This document shows positions 12,701 to 19,960 of a stretch of DNA of 64,000 nucleotides, one piece after another. The notes beneath the pieces are model-generated. The model was not told the DNA's origin. It saw only the letters and a program-made list of their open reading frames with translations, and did no database searches. The position numbers and the translations under genes were made by a program. The stretch is from Undaria pinnatifida (lineage: Eukaryota > Sar > Phaeophyceae > Laminariales > Alariaceae), in contig JABAKD010000012.1 in NCBI GenBank assembly GCA_012845835.1, positions 7,701,733-7,765,732 on the forward strand, given 5' to 3'. Position 1 is the stretch's first letter. Every line of letters begins with the position of its first letter.

Positions 12701-14784
12701 GACGTAAGTCGATTGGAAAAAAGAAACAAAGAACAAATCAGAAGAGAAAGGAAAGGAAAGCAAAAAGAAAAGAAAGCGAAAAAAGAAGACGAAAAAGGAA
12801 AGGAAAGAAAAGAAGAGACAAGAAAAGCAAGAAGAGGCAAGACAAGAAGAGGAAGCAAGAAAAGGAAACGGGGAAAAAAAATGTCACACCACTAGCAGAC
12901 CCTAGGAACTGTAAAGACGGCATTGGGCTCATAGAGGGTGTCAAGCACCAGACGTTTAATCGCAAGTACGTGCAAGGTTTTTGGAATTGCACGTAAACTC
13001 TGTACAGCCCCTACCGACCTCGAGAGCAGACCTCGAGCCCCCCAAAGGGTTGGGGTTAGGGTTGGGGTTAGGGTTAGGGTTAGGGTTAGGGTTAGGGTCG
13101 GGTCTGGGGTCGGGCCGGTCTGGGCGGCGCAACCGTCGTTTTGTGCGGACCTGCACATAGGGAGCCGCCATACATAAATCGCTATTGAATTTACGTGCAA
13201 ATCTGAAAAGCCTTGCACGTACGTGCAATTTCACGGGAGCCGGGTGTCAAGTGCATCATCAAGTGGCACTGGGGAGAGAACGCAACATGGCGAAGAAGTT
13301 AGGGCAGTCTTACGCTATCTTGTGACGGCCATTGGAAGGCCCACAACTTTCAAATGGTACCAGGTATCAGGTACCAGGTACTGGCATGTACGCGTCGCCC
13401 CGGTGGCGTATCAGGTTATCCTCGAGCCTGGTATAGTTCAGTTTCGTGAGTTCGAGCCCCGCCGAGTGCCTAGTCGTATAAATTCGTTGGGACTTTTTCT
13501 TGGGCACAAATTGACTTGCGGAAAGCGCGAGAGCGTGAGTTAGCAACACTCGATTAAAAATCGTCGAGCAGTGGGATTGCTGAACCCTGTGCGCGATAAA
13601 AATTGAAGGCAAGAACCGGGGGAAAGAAGCGACGACACCTGTGACCACGGCTTGTCCAGAAGCCGGAAAGTAAACGTGTGAGGAAAGAAGAAAAAAAAAA
13701 AAAAAAATGTACGCGTGTACTCATCTAATCGCTTTCTTCATTTGATTGTCCTCTCGGTCCGGCTCATGCAAAAAAAATCGCAAAACTACATCCGTACTGC
13801 CGATCAGAACGCGACATCGCCAACAAGCACAAAGCAAAGGCACCCAACCTCCCAGGGCAATCAGCTCTGCACAAGCAGCTCTTGGCACTATCAAATCGAT
13901 ACTTGCCCGACATCACGGGCCTCTTCTTTCTGCCCCCTTCACGTTATGCTTTCCCTTAGTCCTTTCGCGAGCGTAGCGGGCGGCGTCAGCCGCCCGCAGA
14001 GGGGAGCCCTTGTTCCCCGGATTTTCTTCATTTTCTGTCCGAGGGGACTGGGGCCTGGGGCAGCACTGGACGCGGGACAACAACCTTCAACGCAACATCC
14101 AACATCCACCCCAACATGCGCGAATTTTTCGCGTTTGGTGTTTGGTTTGGTTGGAATTACTGATTAATAGTCCGATGCAACCTATTGCTCTGGGCACCAC
14201 TACTACTTTTGTTCGATATTGGGCTGCTGCAGCGTGGCCGGCCCCCGGCAACAACAGCGAAAACGCATGGCTGACAATGCAACGCGCGCCGCTGCATGTC
14301 AAGGCTCACCGTGCGCATATTAGTATGCATCGCAACACAAACCCTTTTTATGCGCCGTGAAAAATATGCCATACTAATTCCAAGTCATTTGACCCACGAA
14401 AACGTTGGTGCAGCAGCAGCAGCAGCCGCAGTGCAGTTCTAAAACAAGAACCCCGTCATGCATGCAGAGCAGATCACCAAACAGCGAGCAACTGCGCACC
14501 TCAGACAGACAAAAGCAGCAAGAGCAACAGGGGGAGCACGCCAGCGCAAGAAGGCAGCGAAAAGAGGGGGGGGCGGCGGGAGGACAACATACCTTCATGG
14601 TCCCAACATCGAAGCCGATGCTGTCCGCAAGATCGATGGCCGCGGCATCAAGCCCCACCCCGGGAGTAACAAACACCAGAGATTTCTTGACAATGTATTC
14701 CTGCTCTGCGCTCCAAAGAACAAGCCTCTCCATCATGGCTTTGCCAGCATTCACCACAGGCAGCAACATGTCGGGTACCTCCAT
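751..14784 (-). CDS. MBOAT lysophospholipid acyltransferase (ALE1/LPLAT-like), 3' part missing
   Basis: Membrane-bound O-acyltransferase that should re-acylate lysophospholipids in the ER (Lands cycle). Minus-strand exons: 14784-14593, 6188-5998, 5383-5272, 2373-2273, 1446-1293 and 864-751; all phases agree (0,2,0,2,0,0), giving 288 codons. Family signatures run in the right order: an N-terminal IGFD-VGTMK-YVLLLL stretch resembling yeast Ale1 (GID..TLRYA), YISLSHLYRAYVDY, the TGPQMVLTIKLSSFAYNVWDG type block, NPLEFFGYVY...LAGPAFEY, and PSNWAAALARFSAGILCLVLF. Several hydrophobic helices are visible. The catalytic Asn and His regions would follow beyond the left edge, so activity cannot be judged. 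The start (MEVPDMLL) is the first in-frame ATG of its exon; an upstream exon is possible. Donor of exon 5 (GTTAGC) is weak. Intron 1 is about 8.4 kb and full of repeats. Family call is firm; substrate is unknown. Confidence 0.88.
865..1292 (-). other. LPLAT intron with poly-G tracts
   Basis: Intron between exons 5 and 6. It holds two long G runs (about 907-926 and 936-949) and an A-rich segment at 1055-1215. No other feature seen. Confidence 0.7.
1447..2272 (-). other. LPLAT intron with T-rich degenerate tandem repeat
   Basis: The stretch 1925-2090 is a degenerate repeat of the type TTTCGGAGTTTCTCGAG, resumed at 2225-2270 after an interposed block (2095-2220). The block contains a TATACCGGAACGGCA motif similar to one on the opposite strand near 32800-32830. 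No coding exon recognised. Confidence 0.5.
3075..3258. mobile_element. MITE with CAGTGGGTACCCCGA terminal inverted repeats
   Basis: Left end CAGTGGGTACCCCGACTTG-AGAGCG and right end CGCTCTTAAATCGGGGTACCCACTG are inverted copies about 25 bp long; further CCCCGATTTAAGAGCG and CGCTCTTAA pieces lie inside. The element is 184 bp, non-coding and resembles pogo/Tigger-type MITEs (CAGT...TTAAGAGCG). A left TA is present but the right TA target duplication is not intact. It sits in an LPLAT intron. Confidence 0.75.
3360..3425 (-). repeat. Family B dispersed repeat, diverged core
   Basis: Diverged version of the family core (GCAGAGCTGAGTGCAAG...GTCGAACTCAC) that is cleaner at 3750-3830 and elsewhere. 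In an LPLAT intron. Confidence 0.45.
3750..3830 (-). repeat. Family B dispersed repeat, short core
   Basis: Carries CAGCTTGCAAAGATGAGT, then ATCGACCC..ATCGAACTCACAGCT. The same core recurs at more than ten places in the window, in both orientations. Confidence 0.65.
4087..4315 (+). repeat. Tandem repeat, about 125 bp unit, with GACCAAAAAACGC submotif
   Basis: TAGTATGGTGAC-AAAAAACGCCGATTT...TATACCTTGATGTAAAGACA occurs twice (4087 and 4212), interleaved with two shorter TAGTAGCGACCAAAAAACGC units, making a two-level repeat inside an LPLAT intron. Confidence 0.7.
4330..4665 (+). repeat. Family B dispersed repeat, long form
   Basis: Long form starting CTCCAGCTGTGAGATCGAA and continuing through AAGCTGTGTGTGATACTCCG, AGGATATAGGTCGGCGACTC, CTATCAGGGTCAACA, TGTGCG(C/T)GGAAACTATAAA and ATAAATCTGAAGGTTTTGG. 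Similar long copies lie at 15985-16290 and 17885-18200. No ORF is conserved between copies. Confidence 0.7.
5142..5264 (+). repeat. 61-bp tandem duplication
   Basis: Two near-identical 61-bp units beginning TTGGGTGGCTTGATGTTTGC at 5142 and 5203, differing at about two positions, next to the LPLAT exon 3 donor. Confidence 0.85.
5860..5972 (+). repeat. (CCCT)n microsatellite
   Basis: About 25 CCCT units on the plus strand (GGGA on the coding strand) within 30 bases of the LPLAT exon 2 donor at 5997. A G run lies at 5481-5497 in the same intron. Confidence 0.9.
6165..6292 (-). other. Duplicated 3' splice site flanking a poly-G run
   Basis: The LPLAT exon 2 acceptor with its first codons (6165-6202) is repeated at 6255-6292 with few changes, separated by a run of about 25 G (6217-6242). 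The outer copy also reads CCTTAG then TATGTGCTG, so two acceptors face the exon. Confidence 0.75.
6300..7100. other. LPLAT intron 1, G-rich then unremarkable
   Basis: 6300-6390 and 6655-6810 are G-rich with degenerate GGGGTTGG runs. The rest shows no coding exon, RNA or repeat that I can name. Confidence 0.4.
7100..7185 (+). repeat. AGATCATA-type short tandem (Family E fragment)
   Basis: Repeats of TATAGATCATA/CAGCTCATATAGATC related to the minisatellite part of Family E (30598-31165, 34566-34845, 53812-54190). Contains TACCTGGTA. Confidence 0.5.
7297..8030 (+). repeat. Family F, 341-bp tandem duplication
   Basis: Units start CTTCGGGG.GCGGCT at 7297 and 7638 and share AACGCCCCTCGC, CCTCGACGTGAACGCG, AACGTCTGCAGCG, CCAAACGGTAG and CTCGAGCGTTTGTTTTGCTT. 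A third partial copy (GCTTGACGTCTGCAGGGCTTGAACG ... CAGTAGTAGATCGCTCTAA) is at 8494-8735. The second and third copies share a tail the first lacks. No ORF is conserved. Lies in LPLAT intron 1. Confidence 0.75.
8494..8735 (+). repeat. Family F, third partial copy
   Basis: Matches the end of the Family F unit, including CCAGTAGTAGATCGCTCTAA and TTGCGTTTGGTGCTGTTGAA, with about 80 bases of different sequence inserted. Confidence 0.6.
8736..9430. other. LPLAT intron 1, no feature seen
   Basis: Between Family F and Family A. Open frames on both strands (for example 8831-9214 minus) overlap and show no family signature or credible splice context. Confidence 0.4.
9439..9775 (-). mobile_element. Family A retroposon copy, best preserved
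   Basis: Minus-strand copy ending in the perfect 16-bp palindrome CATCCTCCGGAGGATG followed by poly-A (poly-T at 9439-9461 on plus). It matches 54-375 from CGCAAGTCCCACACTACCCG to the tail. Upstream sequence differs between the two copies, so 5' truncation or a different insertion context is likely. A 100-codon ORF (9846-9544) contains the 65-codon frame shared with the first copy. Confidence 0.75.
9961..10135 (+). mobile_element. Family A retroposon copy, diverged
   Basis: Diverged copy: TAGGGACAGCTCGCG, GACGCGTGTGAAAATACGTG, AGTGTGGTGAGC, then the hairpin CATCCGTCGGAG and an A-rich tail. It lies 200 bp from, and inverted to, the 9439-9775 copy. Confidence 0.6.
10320..10460 (+). repeat. GGGAT pentamer-rich repeat
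   Basis: TGGGATGGGATGGG clusters. A related, larger GGGAT/GGGAC region lies at 11440-11720, so the two bracket the ORF at 10583-11137. The bracketing may mark an element, but no clean terminal repeats were found. Confidence 0.5.
10583..11137 (-). CDS. Hypothetical ORF, possible BED-finger/transposase relic
   Basis: 184 codons from 11137; a better start is the ATG at 11089 (context CCCATGG, product MADPTGGGSS...). An 8-residue unit (QPVSAQPA) is repeated three times from a 24-bp tandem repeat. It then carries GIWKHVVEF, GKCMVKMTLP and ETCGHFMKYARG, which recall the spacing of a BED zinc finger of hAT transposases, but the second zinc cysteine is not where expected. It lies inside LPLAT intron 1, in the same direction, between two GGGAT-rich tracts. 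It could be a transposon remnant or a nested gene. No named function is claimed. Confidence 0.35.
   Translation of the reverse strand: MFIRTADRQQGNTHSPMADPTGGGSSAAQPVSAQPAQPVSAQPAQPVSAQPDTLQIGGLTVQVVGAGKGRHRQTSGIWKHVVEFTPPTAAGENGKCMVKMTLPAVDTLPERAETCGHFMKYARGLTPPRASPEEGRNLVSPVIISRLLACGGFGVGWLGLGALCILFGAALHPWRIQNTTTTCK
11160..11300 (-). repeat. Family B dispersed repeat
   Basis: Contains ACACACAGCTTGCAGAGATG..TTTCGACC and TCGATCTCACAGCTGGAGTG, and AGTCGCCGACCTATATCCTC, in opposite orientation to the 4330 copy. It abuts the 5' end of the 10.6-11.1 kb ORF. Confidence 0.7.
11440..11720 (+). repeat. GGGAT/GGGAC repeat with inverted CCCAT arm
   Basis: GTGGGATGGGAATGGGATGG (11609-11630) faces CCATCCCATCCCATCCC (11662-11683), which would form a foldback. 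Confidence 0.55.
11740..11995. repeat. Cluster of CAGTCGAAAA hairpins
   Basis: CAGTCGAAAA and its inverse TTTTCGACTG recur at least eight times. Perfect foldbacks include GTCGAAAAAG-GG-CTTTTTCGAC and CAGTCGAAAAA-6-TTTTTCGACTG. No coding sense is seen. Confidence 0.75.
12100..12375 (+). repeat. TACCAGGTA-rich stretch
   Basis: Tandem and near-tandem TACCAGGTA/ACCAGGAACC units at 12110-12130 and 12298-12362, ending in GTTGTTGTTG. The same motif is scattered over the whole window. Confidence 0.8.
12700..12880 (+). repeat. Purine-only tract
   Basis: About 180 bases almost entirely A and G (AAAGAAAGCGAAAAAAGAAG style). The lysine/arginine-rich ORF over it is a composition artefact. Confidence 0.8.
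12955..13230. mobile_element. TIR element carrying interstitial TTAGGG telomere repeats
   Basis: Inverted arms: left TACGTGCAAGG-TTTTTGG-AATTGCACGTAAA (about 12965-12997), right TTTACGTGCAAATC..AAAAGCCTTGCACGTA (about 13190-13221). The right end contains the perfect palindrome TTGCACGTACGTGCAA. Between the arms, 13049-13097 holds about eight TTAGGG/TTGGGG units. No ORF. The placement of telomere-type repeats inside an inverted-repeat element is seen directly; mobility is inferred. Confidence 0.65.
13380..13680 (+). mobile_element. tRNA-like SINE
   Basis: Contains a Pol III A-box-like TGGCGTATCAGG and a B-box-like AGTTCGAGCCC spaced as in a tRNA, then a non-tRNA body (GGGACTTTTTCTTGGGC, GGAAAGCGCGAGAGC, GCGCGATAAAAATTGAAGGC, CCTGTGACCACGGCTTG) and an A-rich end (13689-13706). 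Body shared with 15340-15760; head shared with 46140-46220 (minus). Confidence 0.7.
13976..13997. other. Perfect GC hairpin
   Basis: GCGGGCGGC-GTCA-GCCGCCCGC: 9-bp perfect stem with a 4-base loop in LPLAT intron 1. No T run follows, so there is no terminator reading. Confidence 0.6.
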
Positions 14785-15339
14785 TTCCTACCCGAGTGTC
14801 TGACAGGGTGTGCCCTTTACCCGCCCCAACGACGCAGAGCTGCGGTCTCCTGGCCTGAACGAGGACCTTTAAGCTGCACAGATGACGTGCTTGGTACAGG
14901 ATGCACGCAAGACGAGAGGTAGGTAGAGAAGCTTTTTTCAGGCCAATCATATACGTCCGTGACAATTCTGATTGCGCCGCGTTTTTGTGGCATGCTCGTC
15001 AGCTCAGCTCCCATCCCAGCTCGCAGCCGGCAACTCGCGAGTAGCACAGCGCACTCGAGAACTTCGCTCGCGTCTGTGCCCAGCGCCCATGCTCCATGGC
15101 AGAGAGGTGGGTCGTGCATGGTCCCGCCGTCCATAGGTGTCGTGCTCTCTGATGTTCAGCTTACACCTTCACCGCTATTTTTTTTTGCACATTCTCGTAT
15201 AACTTTTGCTGCGTTGCTTCTGCGCTGGGTGTGGTACGTATCACGTGGTATGTACAATGATGTACATAACGCTCGTATCATAACGCTCGTGCGTAGCTGC
15301 TTGGGCAGGGGCACAGGGGAGTCCGCAGGCGTACCCTGT
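14785..15339. other. Region upstream of the LPLAT start codon
   Basis: Probable promoter and 5' leader side of the LPLAT gene. An open frame on the minus strand (15134-14817) reads toward the LPLAT start but ends in a stop before it; a CGGGTAG acceptor at 14788 would allow an upstream exon. No TATA box or clear motif seen. Confidence 0.35.
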
Positions 15340-15760
15340 GTTGGAGTAGTAGGTGAATTCCGTCCCTACTAACGTCAATAGCGCAGGTTCGAATCCTCCC
15401 GAGTGCATACTGGTGCTCGTACGGACTTTTTCTGGCTTGACTATTAATAGGGAAAGCGCAAGAGCATGTATGAGTTCGCAAACACTGAACGTCGGTAGCG
15501 CAGGTTCGAATCCTCCCGAGTGCATACTGGCGCTCGTAGGGACTTTTTCTGGCTTCACTAATAGCGGAAAGCGCAAGAGCCTGAGTTCGCAAATTTGGAT
15601 GAAAATCGACGAATTTGAAAAGCTGCTGCAAGGGGGGATGCTGAATCTCATGCGCGATAAAAATGAAGGCAAGTCCCGAGGGGGAGAAGAATAGACACTA
15701 CTGTGTTAATAGCTACAGCAGTAAAAGACGCCTGTGACCACGGCTTGCCCAAAACAGAGA
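15340..15760 (+). mobile_element. SINE with internally duplicated B-box segment
   Basis: A 117-bp unit starting AGCGCAGGTTCGAATCCTCC is repeated at 15380 and 15497, so the B-box (GGTTCGAATCC) occurs twice. The rest matches the 13.4 kb SINE body (CGCGATAAAAATGAAGGCAAG, GCCTGTGACCACGGCTTG). The A-box half is not recognisable. Confidence 0.7.
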
Positions 15761-15984
15761 AGACCGCTGAAGGTAGAAGATCCTAAGAGTTGAGCTGGCA
15801 AGAAAAAAGAGACGAAAGACGAGACGATTGAAGAGAAAAGAAACAGTAATCTACAGGCTTGGCCGGCCAAGAAACCGACAATAATTCAGAAAGGTCTCCC
15901 GCCACCGCTTTTACGAATTAGGACTTGAAAATTGGAAGCGCTACTCCTGACACCACATCGCACATGCATATAGTCTACATACCT

Positions 15985-16290
15985 GGTATATTATAAAAAT
16001 AAAAATCCGCTCCAGCTGTGAGATCGAATATTTTGTCGAAACTCATCTTTGCAAGCTGTGTGTGATACTCCGATCGCACGTATTACGGGAGTTGTGTGTC
16101 CTCAATAAGGATATAGGTCGGCGACTCCCCTTGCAACTACAGTGTAGCTATCAGGGTCAACAGGGTGATGTTAGGCAGTCTGTGCGCGGAAACTGTAAAA
16201 CCCGTTTCTGAGGGGGACAAAATCTGACAGGTGTCGAAGGAAATGCATCAGTTTATCAAGTGAATCCTGTAAGTCAAATATGAGAAAATC
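15985..16290 (+). repeat. Family B dispersed repeat, long form
   Basis: CTCCAGCTGTGAGATCGAA, GATACTCCGATCGCACG, AGGATATAGGTCGGCGACTC, CTATCAGGGTCAACAGG and CTGACAGGTGTCGAAGGAAATG. Close to the 17.9 kb copy. Confidence 0.75.
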
Positions 16291-16493
16291 TAAGGCTTTA
16301 TTTTTTTCGACTCGAGCTCGTCGAGATATCCGCGAAAACTCAAAAGCACCAACTTTTCCAACCAAAAAATAAAATAAATCCGTATAGAAATAAAAAAATT
16401 CGATCAAGGTGAAATGTGGTGGACACTATACTGAAGACTCTAGAACATCGATATAAGTTTCATTGCCCAATTCGCCTCCCACCAAGAGATATT

Positions 16494-16640
16494 TGTTATA
16501 AGGCTTAGTTTGGGTAAGCTATTGGTTAACCTTTTGCAAGTGGTCAAACGGACTAATGCCCCACAAATACCTCAACAAATGGCGTCGTCGACAGACCATG
16601 AGTTTTTTGGGTCGTGGGTTCAAATCCCACGTCCACCATA
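16494..16640 (+). mobile_element. LTR-like fragment (TGTTATAAGG)
   Basis: Begins TGTTATAAGGCTTAGTTTGG and ends with TGGGTTCAAATCCCACGTCC. The same unit is at 17321-17475 and, shortened, at 17795-17865. In those two a polypurine run (GGGGGGGGAG, AAGGGGGGAGAG) sits directly before TGTTA, as at the 3' LTR of Ty1/copia elements. No gag or pol is seen here. Confidence 0.5.
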
Positions 16641-16642
16641 AT

Positions 16643-16715
16643 AAACACACACAGCTTGCAAAGATGAGTTTCGACAAAATATTCGATCTCACGGCTAGAG
16701 TGCATTTTAATTTTT
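16643..16715 (-). repeat. Family B dispersed repeat, short core
   Basis: ACACAGCTTGCAAAGATGAG, TTTCGACAAAATATTCGATC and TCACGGCTAGAGTGCATTTT, directly after the LTR-like fragment. Confidence 0.7.
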
Positions 16716-17184
16716 AGAGGAGAGGGTTATGACCTTCGGGAACCGAAAGCGGCGTAACCCGTGGTTTGTTTGGACGCGAAAGAATTTAGGGTTGTTCCAT
16801 GCTCTGGTAACGGTCCACCACACGGTAGTTGGTGGCCATCACTCTTCGGTTGACTCGCGCAGCTAGGTAAGCCCGCACGTCGGAGGGCAAGGGACGGTAC
16901 CGTGTAGGCTGTGCGACCAGAGAAGAGGCAAGTGTTAGTAGCCGGCCAGCGACCCAGCATTAGGTCGGCTCTCGTGATATTTCTGTCGTTTGTGTCTATT
17001 TCTCCGGACGTGCTTGACGAGAATCTGGTTTTGGTTGTCGGTCACATCCCAGCGACAAACCGAAAGGAGTGGGCTGAAATATATTATTACGCAGATAGTA
17101 TACAGCGCCCTGGTCCTGCAGGTGACAAGCCAAATATGTAAGAAATACAGAATGTCTACCTGCTTTTTAATTTTTAGATCAAAC
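16716..17184. other. Spacer, no feature seen
   Basis: Overlapping open frames on both strands (16911-17141 plus; 16935-17204 minus) show no recognisable product. Confidence 0.4.
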
Positions 17185-17865
17185 TTTTTCAGGCTTTTTC
17201 CCATGTCGAACTTGAAAGATACTCTCCTCGGTATCCCCAGGAAATGAAACCGCTTCGATAATTGACAGGTCCGCCCGTATATCCGGCCGACCTGCTACCC
17301 CGCCGTTTCAGGGGGGGGAGTGTTATAAGGCTTAGTTTGGGTAAGCTATTGGCTAACCTTTTGCAAGACTTAGTGGTCAAACGGACTAATACCAACTAAT
17401 AACCTCAACAAATGGCGTCGTCGACAGACCATGGGTTGTTTGGGTCGTGGGTTCCAATCCCACATCCACCTAGAATAAACTTTTTTTTTTTTTTTTCATC
17501 CTCCGGCGGATGGGGAAAAATAAAGCTTTAGCTCACCACACTTCCACGTATTTTCATACGTGTCGTGTGTCGATTTAACTCAGTTGCTTTCGCAGCCCAA
17601 CGCTAGCTGGCGCACCCTTCGGGTCCCATTGTAGGTATATCGTAAGCTAGAATAAACCTTTTCAGACTTTCCCCCTGTCGAACTTGAAAAATACTCTCCC
17701 CGGTATACCCAGGAAATGAAACGGCTTGGATGTATTGACAGGTCCGCCGGAATGTCCGGCCGACCTGCTATCCCGCCGTTTCAAGGGGGGAGAGTGTTAC
17801 AAGGCCTAGTTTGGGTGAGCTATTGGTGAACCTTTTGCAAGTGGTCGAACGGGCTAATACCCCAC
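17185..17865 (+). mobile_element. Two LTR-element 3' ends with a Family A insertion between them
   Basis: Two homologous blocks (17185-17475 and 17655-17865) share TTTTTCAGGCTTTTTCCC-like starts, GTCGAACTTGAAA.ATACTCTCC, ATTGACAGGTCCGCC, GGCCGACCTGCTA.CCCGCC, a G-rich polypurine tract and TGTTA(T/C)AAGGC. A truncated Family A copy (poly-T 17480, palindrome-like CATCCTCCGGCGGATG, to 17650) separates them. Consistent with a nested retroelement remnant. Confidence 0.5.
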
Positions 17866-17884
17866 CATTACCAAAACTCGATTC

Positions 17885-18200
17885 CATATATTATAAAAAA
17901 TGAAAATACACTCCAGCTGTGAGATCGAATATTTGGTCGAAACTCATCTTTGCAAGCTGTGTGTGATACTCCGATCGCGCGTATTACGGGTTGTGTGTCC
18001 TCATTAAAGATATAGGTCGGCGACTCCCCTTGCAACTACAGTGTAGCTATCAGGGTCAACAGGGTGATGTTAGTCAGTCTGTGCGCGGAAACTATAAAAC
18101 CCGTTTTTGAGGGGGACAAAAATCTGACAGCTCTGGAAGGAAATGCATCCGTTTATCAAGTGAATCTTGTAAGTCGAATAACCGGTGAGGGGAGGGCGGA
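17885..18200 (+). repeat. Family B dispersed repeat, long form
   Basis: Near-identical to 15985-16290 through TCAGGGTCAACAGGGTGATG, TGTGCGCGGAAACTATAAAA and GAGGGGGACAAAAATCTGAC. Confidence 0.75.
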
Positions 18201-19290
18201 GTTTTTAAGAACGTGGGGGGCTGGTTTTGATCAAAAGGGAGCGGGGTTGGAGCGGGGGCGGGGAAGGGAAGGGGGGGGGGGGGGGGGGGGGGACGGGCGG
18301 GGCAGCTCAATTTGTGCGTGGAAACTATCATGGGGGGGGGGGGGTTAAGGCGGGGGGAGGGCGGGTGGGGCAGCTCAATCTGTGCGTGGAAACTATACAT
18401 TCTTTTAAGGGGATAAATGTGATGGTTTTGGAAAGAATGCACCAGTTTATCATGTATATCCTATAAGTCGTACAACCAGTGAGTAGAGGGCGGAGTGTTC
18501 GAGGGGGTGGGGGTGGAATGGGGAGGTGGAGGGTGGGGGAGTGGGAGGGGGGGAGGTGGGAAGGGCTTTAGGTGGCATAGATGTATGGGCTTGCTATACG
18601 TGTGGTGCTAGGTCTAGGCGATGGTGCGGGTGGTGGGGAAGGAGGGGGCGTTCGGGGCCGGGGGGGGGGGGGGGCGGGGGGGGGGCGTGGGGGGGGGGAA
18701 GCAGCGGCATGGATGGCTCTAGGAAGATAATGAGGTGATATCCAGTGCGTGAAGTGTTTATTACTCTGGCGGATTTCGATATTAGGTGGGGCGTTTGAGC
18801 ACGGAGGAGCGAGAAAAAAAAAAAAAAAAAAAAAAAAAAGGGAGGGTGGGGGGGGGCGGGGACGGGTTTTTAGGTCACTTATAATATTGAAATACATTCC
18901 GGCTGTGAGATCAAGATATGTAGGGGCTTGTTATACGCGTGGTGCTAGGTCTAGGCGATCGTGCGGGTGGTGGGAAAGGAGGGGGCGTTGGAGGGGGGGG
19001 GTTGAGAGGGGGGGGGGGGGGGGAGAATGAAAACTACGTCATGGATGGTTAGAAAGATAATAACGTGATATCAACTGCGTAGAGGTTTTTATTACTCTGT
19101 CTGGCCGATTTCGATTTTAAGTGGGGCGTTTAAACAAACTGGGCGGAAAAAAAAAAAGGGGGGGGGGAGGGGGGGGAGGGATCGGGGGAGGGGGGGGGGG
19201 GGGAGGGGTGGGGGGTTTGAACAAGAGGGATCGGGGGACGGGGGGGGGGAGGGGGGGGGGGGGCGGGACATTTTGATATGTGCGCGGAAA
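18200..19290 (+). repeat. G-rich array built from Family B tail pieces
   Basis: At least eight G runs of 9 or more, A25-type tracts (18810-18839), and repeated tail pieces AGCTCAAT.TGTGCGTGGAAACTA (18303, 18374) and TGTGCGCGGAAACTATAAATTC (19279). GCTTG.TATACG.GTGGTGCTAGG recurs at 18589 and 18928. Many GGG-spacer patterns could form G-quadruplexes. No gene. Confidence 0.75.
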
Positions 19291-19659
19291 CTATAAATTC
19301 TCAAAGGGGAAAAATCTGACGGTTGTGGCAAGAAGACATTCCTTTTGTATTATCTGCCTGGTAATGTTTACTATTCTAGAAGGTTTGATGTTAGATGCAG
19401 TATGCAACCCAGTGTTTAGGTGTAGTAAACAACGTGTTAAATCTTCATAATGTGTTATTGTACATGGATCGAAAGATAGAATATTGGTAGTTACCATTAT
19501 TTTATAAAAAATGAAATATGTCAAGTGTTTTCGACAAAAAGTGAGAATAATAGAAATATCGCTGTGCCCCGAATTTTTAGGAGTTCGGACCTGAAATTTT
19601 GATACGTGTGATTTAGAGCAAGCTTGAACAAAAAACAAAACATATATACATATATTTTT

Positions 19660-19960
19660 AAAATAGGACCCCTCCCAATAAAAAACTCACCCATATAGTA
19701 TATTACAAATACCAACAACGCAGCTTGCAAATATGAGTGTTGACCCGAAATTCGTCAAACTCACGGCTGACGTCCTCAAAATATATTTATAAATTATATA
19801 CTCGTATATATTTTGAAACAAAAGAAAAGGGCCCCTCCCATTAAGAAAAAACTCACCCACGTAGTATATTACAAGTACCAACAACGCAGCTTGCAAAGAT
19901 GAGTATTGACCCGAAATTCATCGAACTCACGGCTGACGTCGTTAAAATATTTTCATTAAA
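19660..19960 (+). repeat. 166-bp tandem duplication containing Family B cores
   Basis: AACGCAGCTTGCAAA.ATGAGT begins at 19713 and 19879, with the same flanks (GGACCCCTCCCA.TAA, ACTCACCCA, AGTATATTACAA). A third, isolated copy of this short form is at 20960-21060. Confidence 0.8.

Noticed and set aside
12220-12996. 258-codon plus-strand ORF rich in Lys/Arg
   Set aside because: It covers a purine-only tract and TACCAGGTA repeats; the lysine run is forced by composition and no domain is seen.
13040-13100. True chromosome end
   Set aside because: The TTAGGG array is short, internal, and flanked on both sides by ordinary and genic sequence.
14817-15134. Minus-strand frame upstream of LPLAT as an extra 5' exon
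   Set aside because: No donor in the right phase could be picked, and the downstream exon has its own good ATG; left as possible leader sequence.
16560-16650. Possible tRNA gene (GTGGGTTCAAATCCCAC T-arm followed by GTCCACCA)
   Set aside because: The T-arm is perfect but no matching 5' acceptor strand, D-arm or anticodon arm is found; the unit is part of an LTR-like repeat with two more copies nearby.
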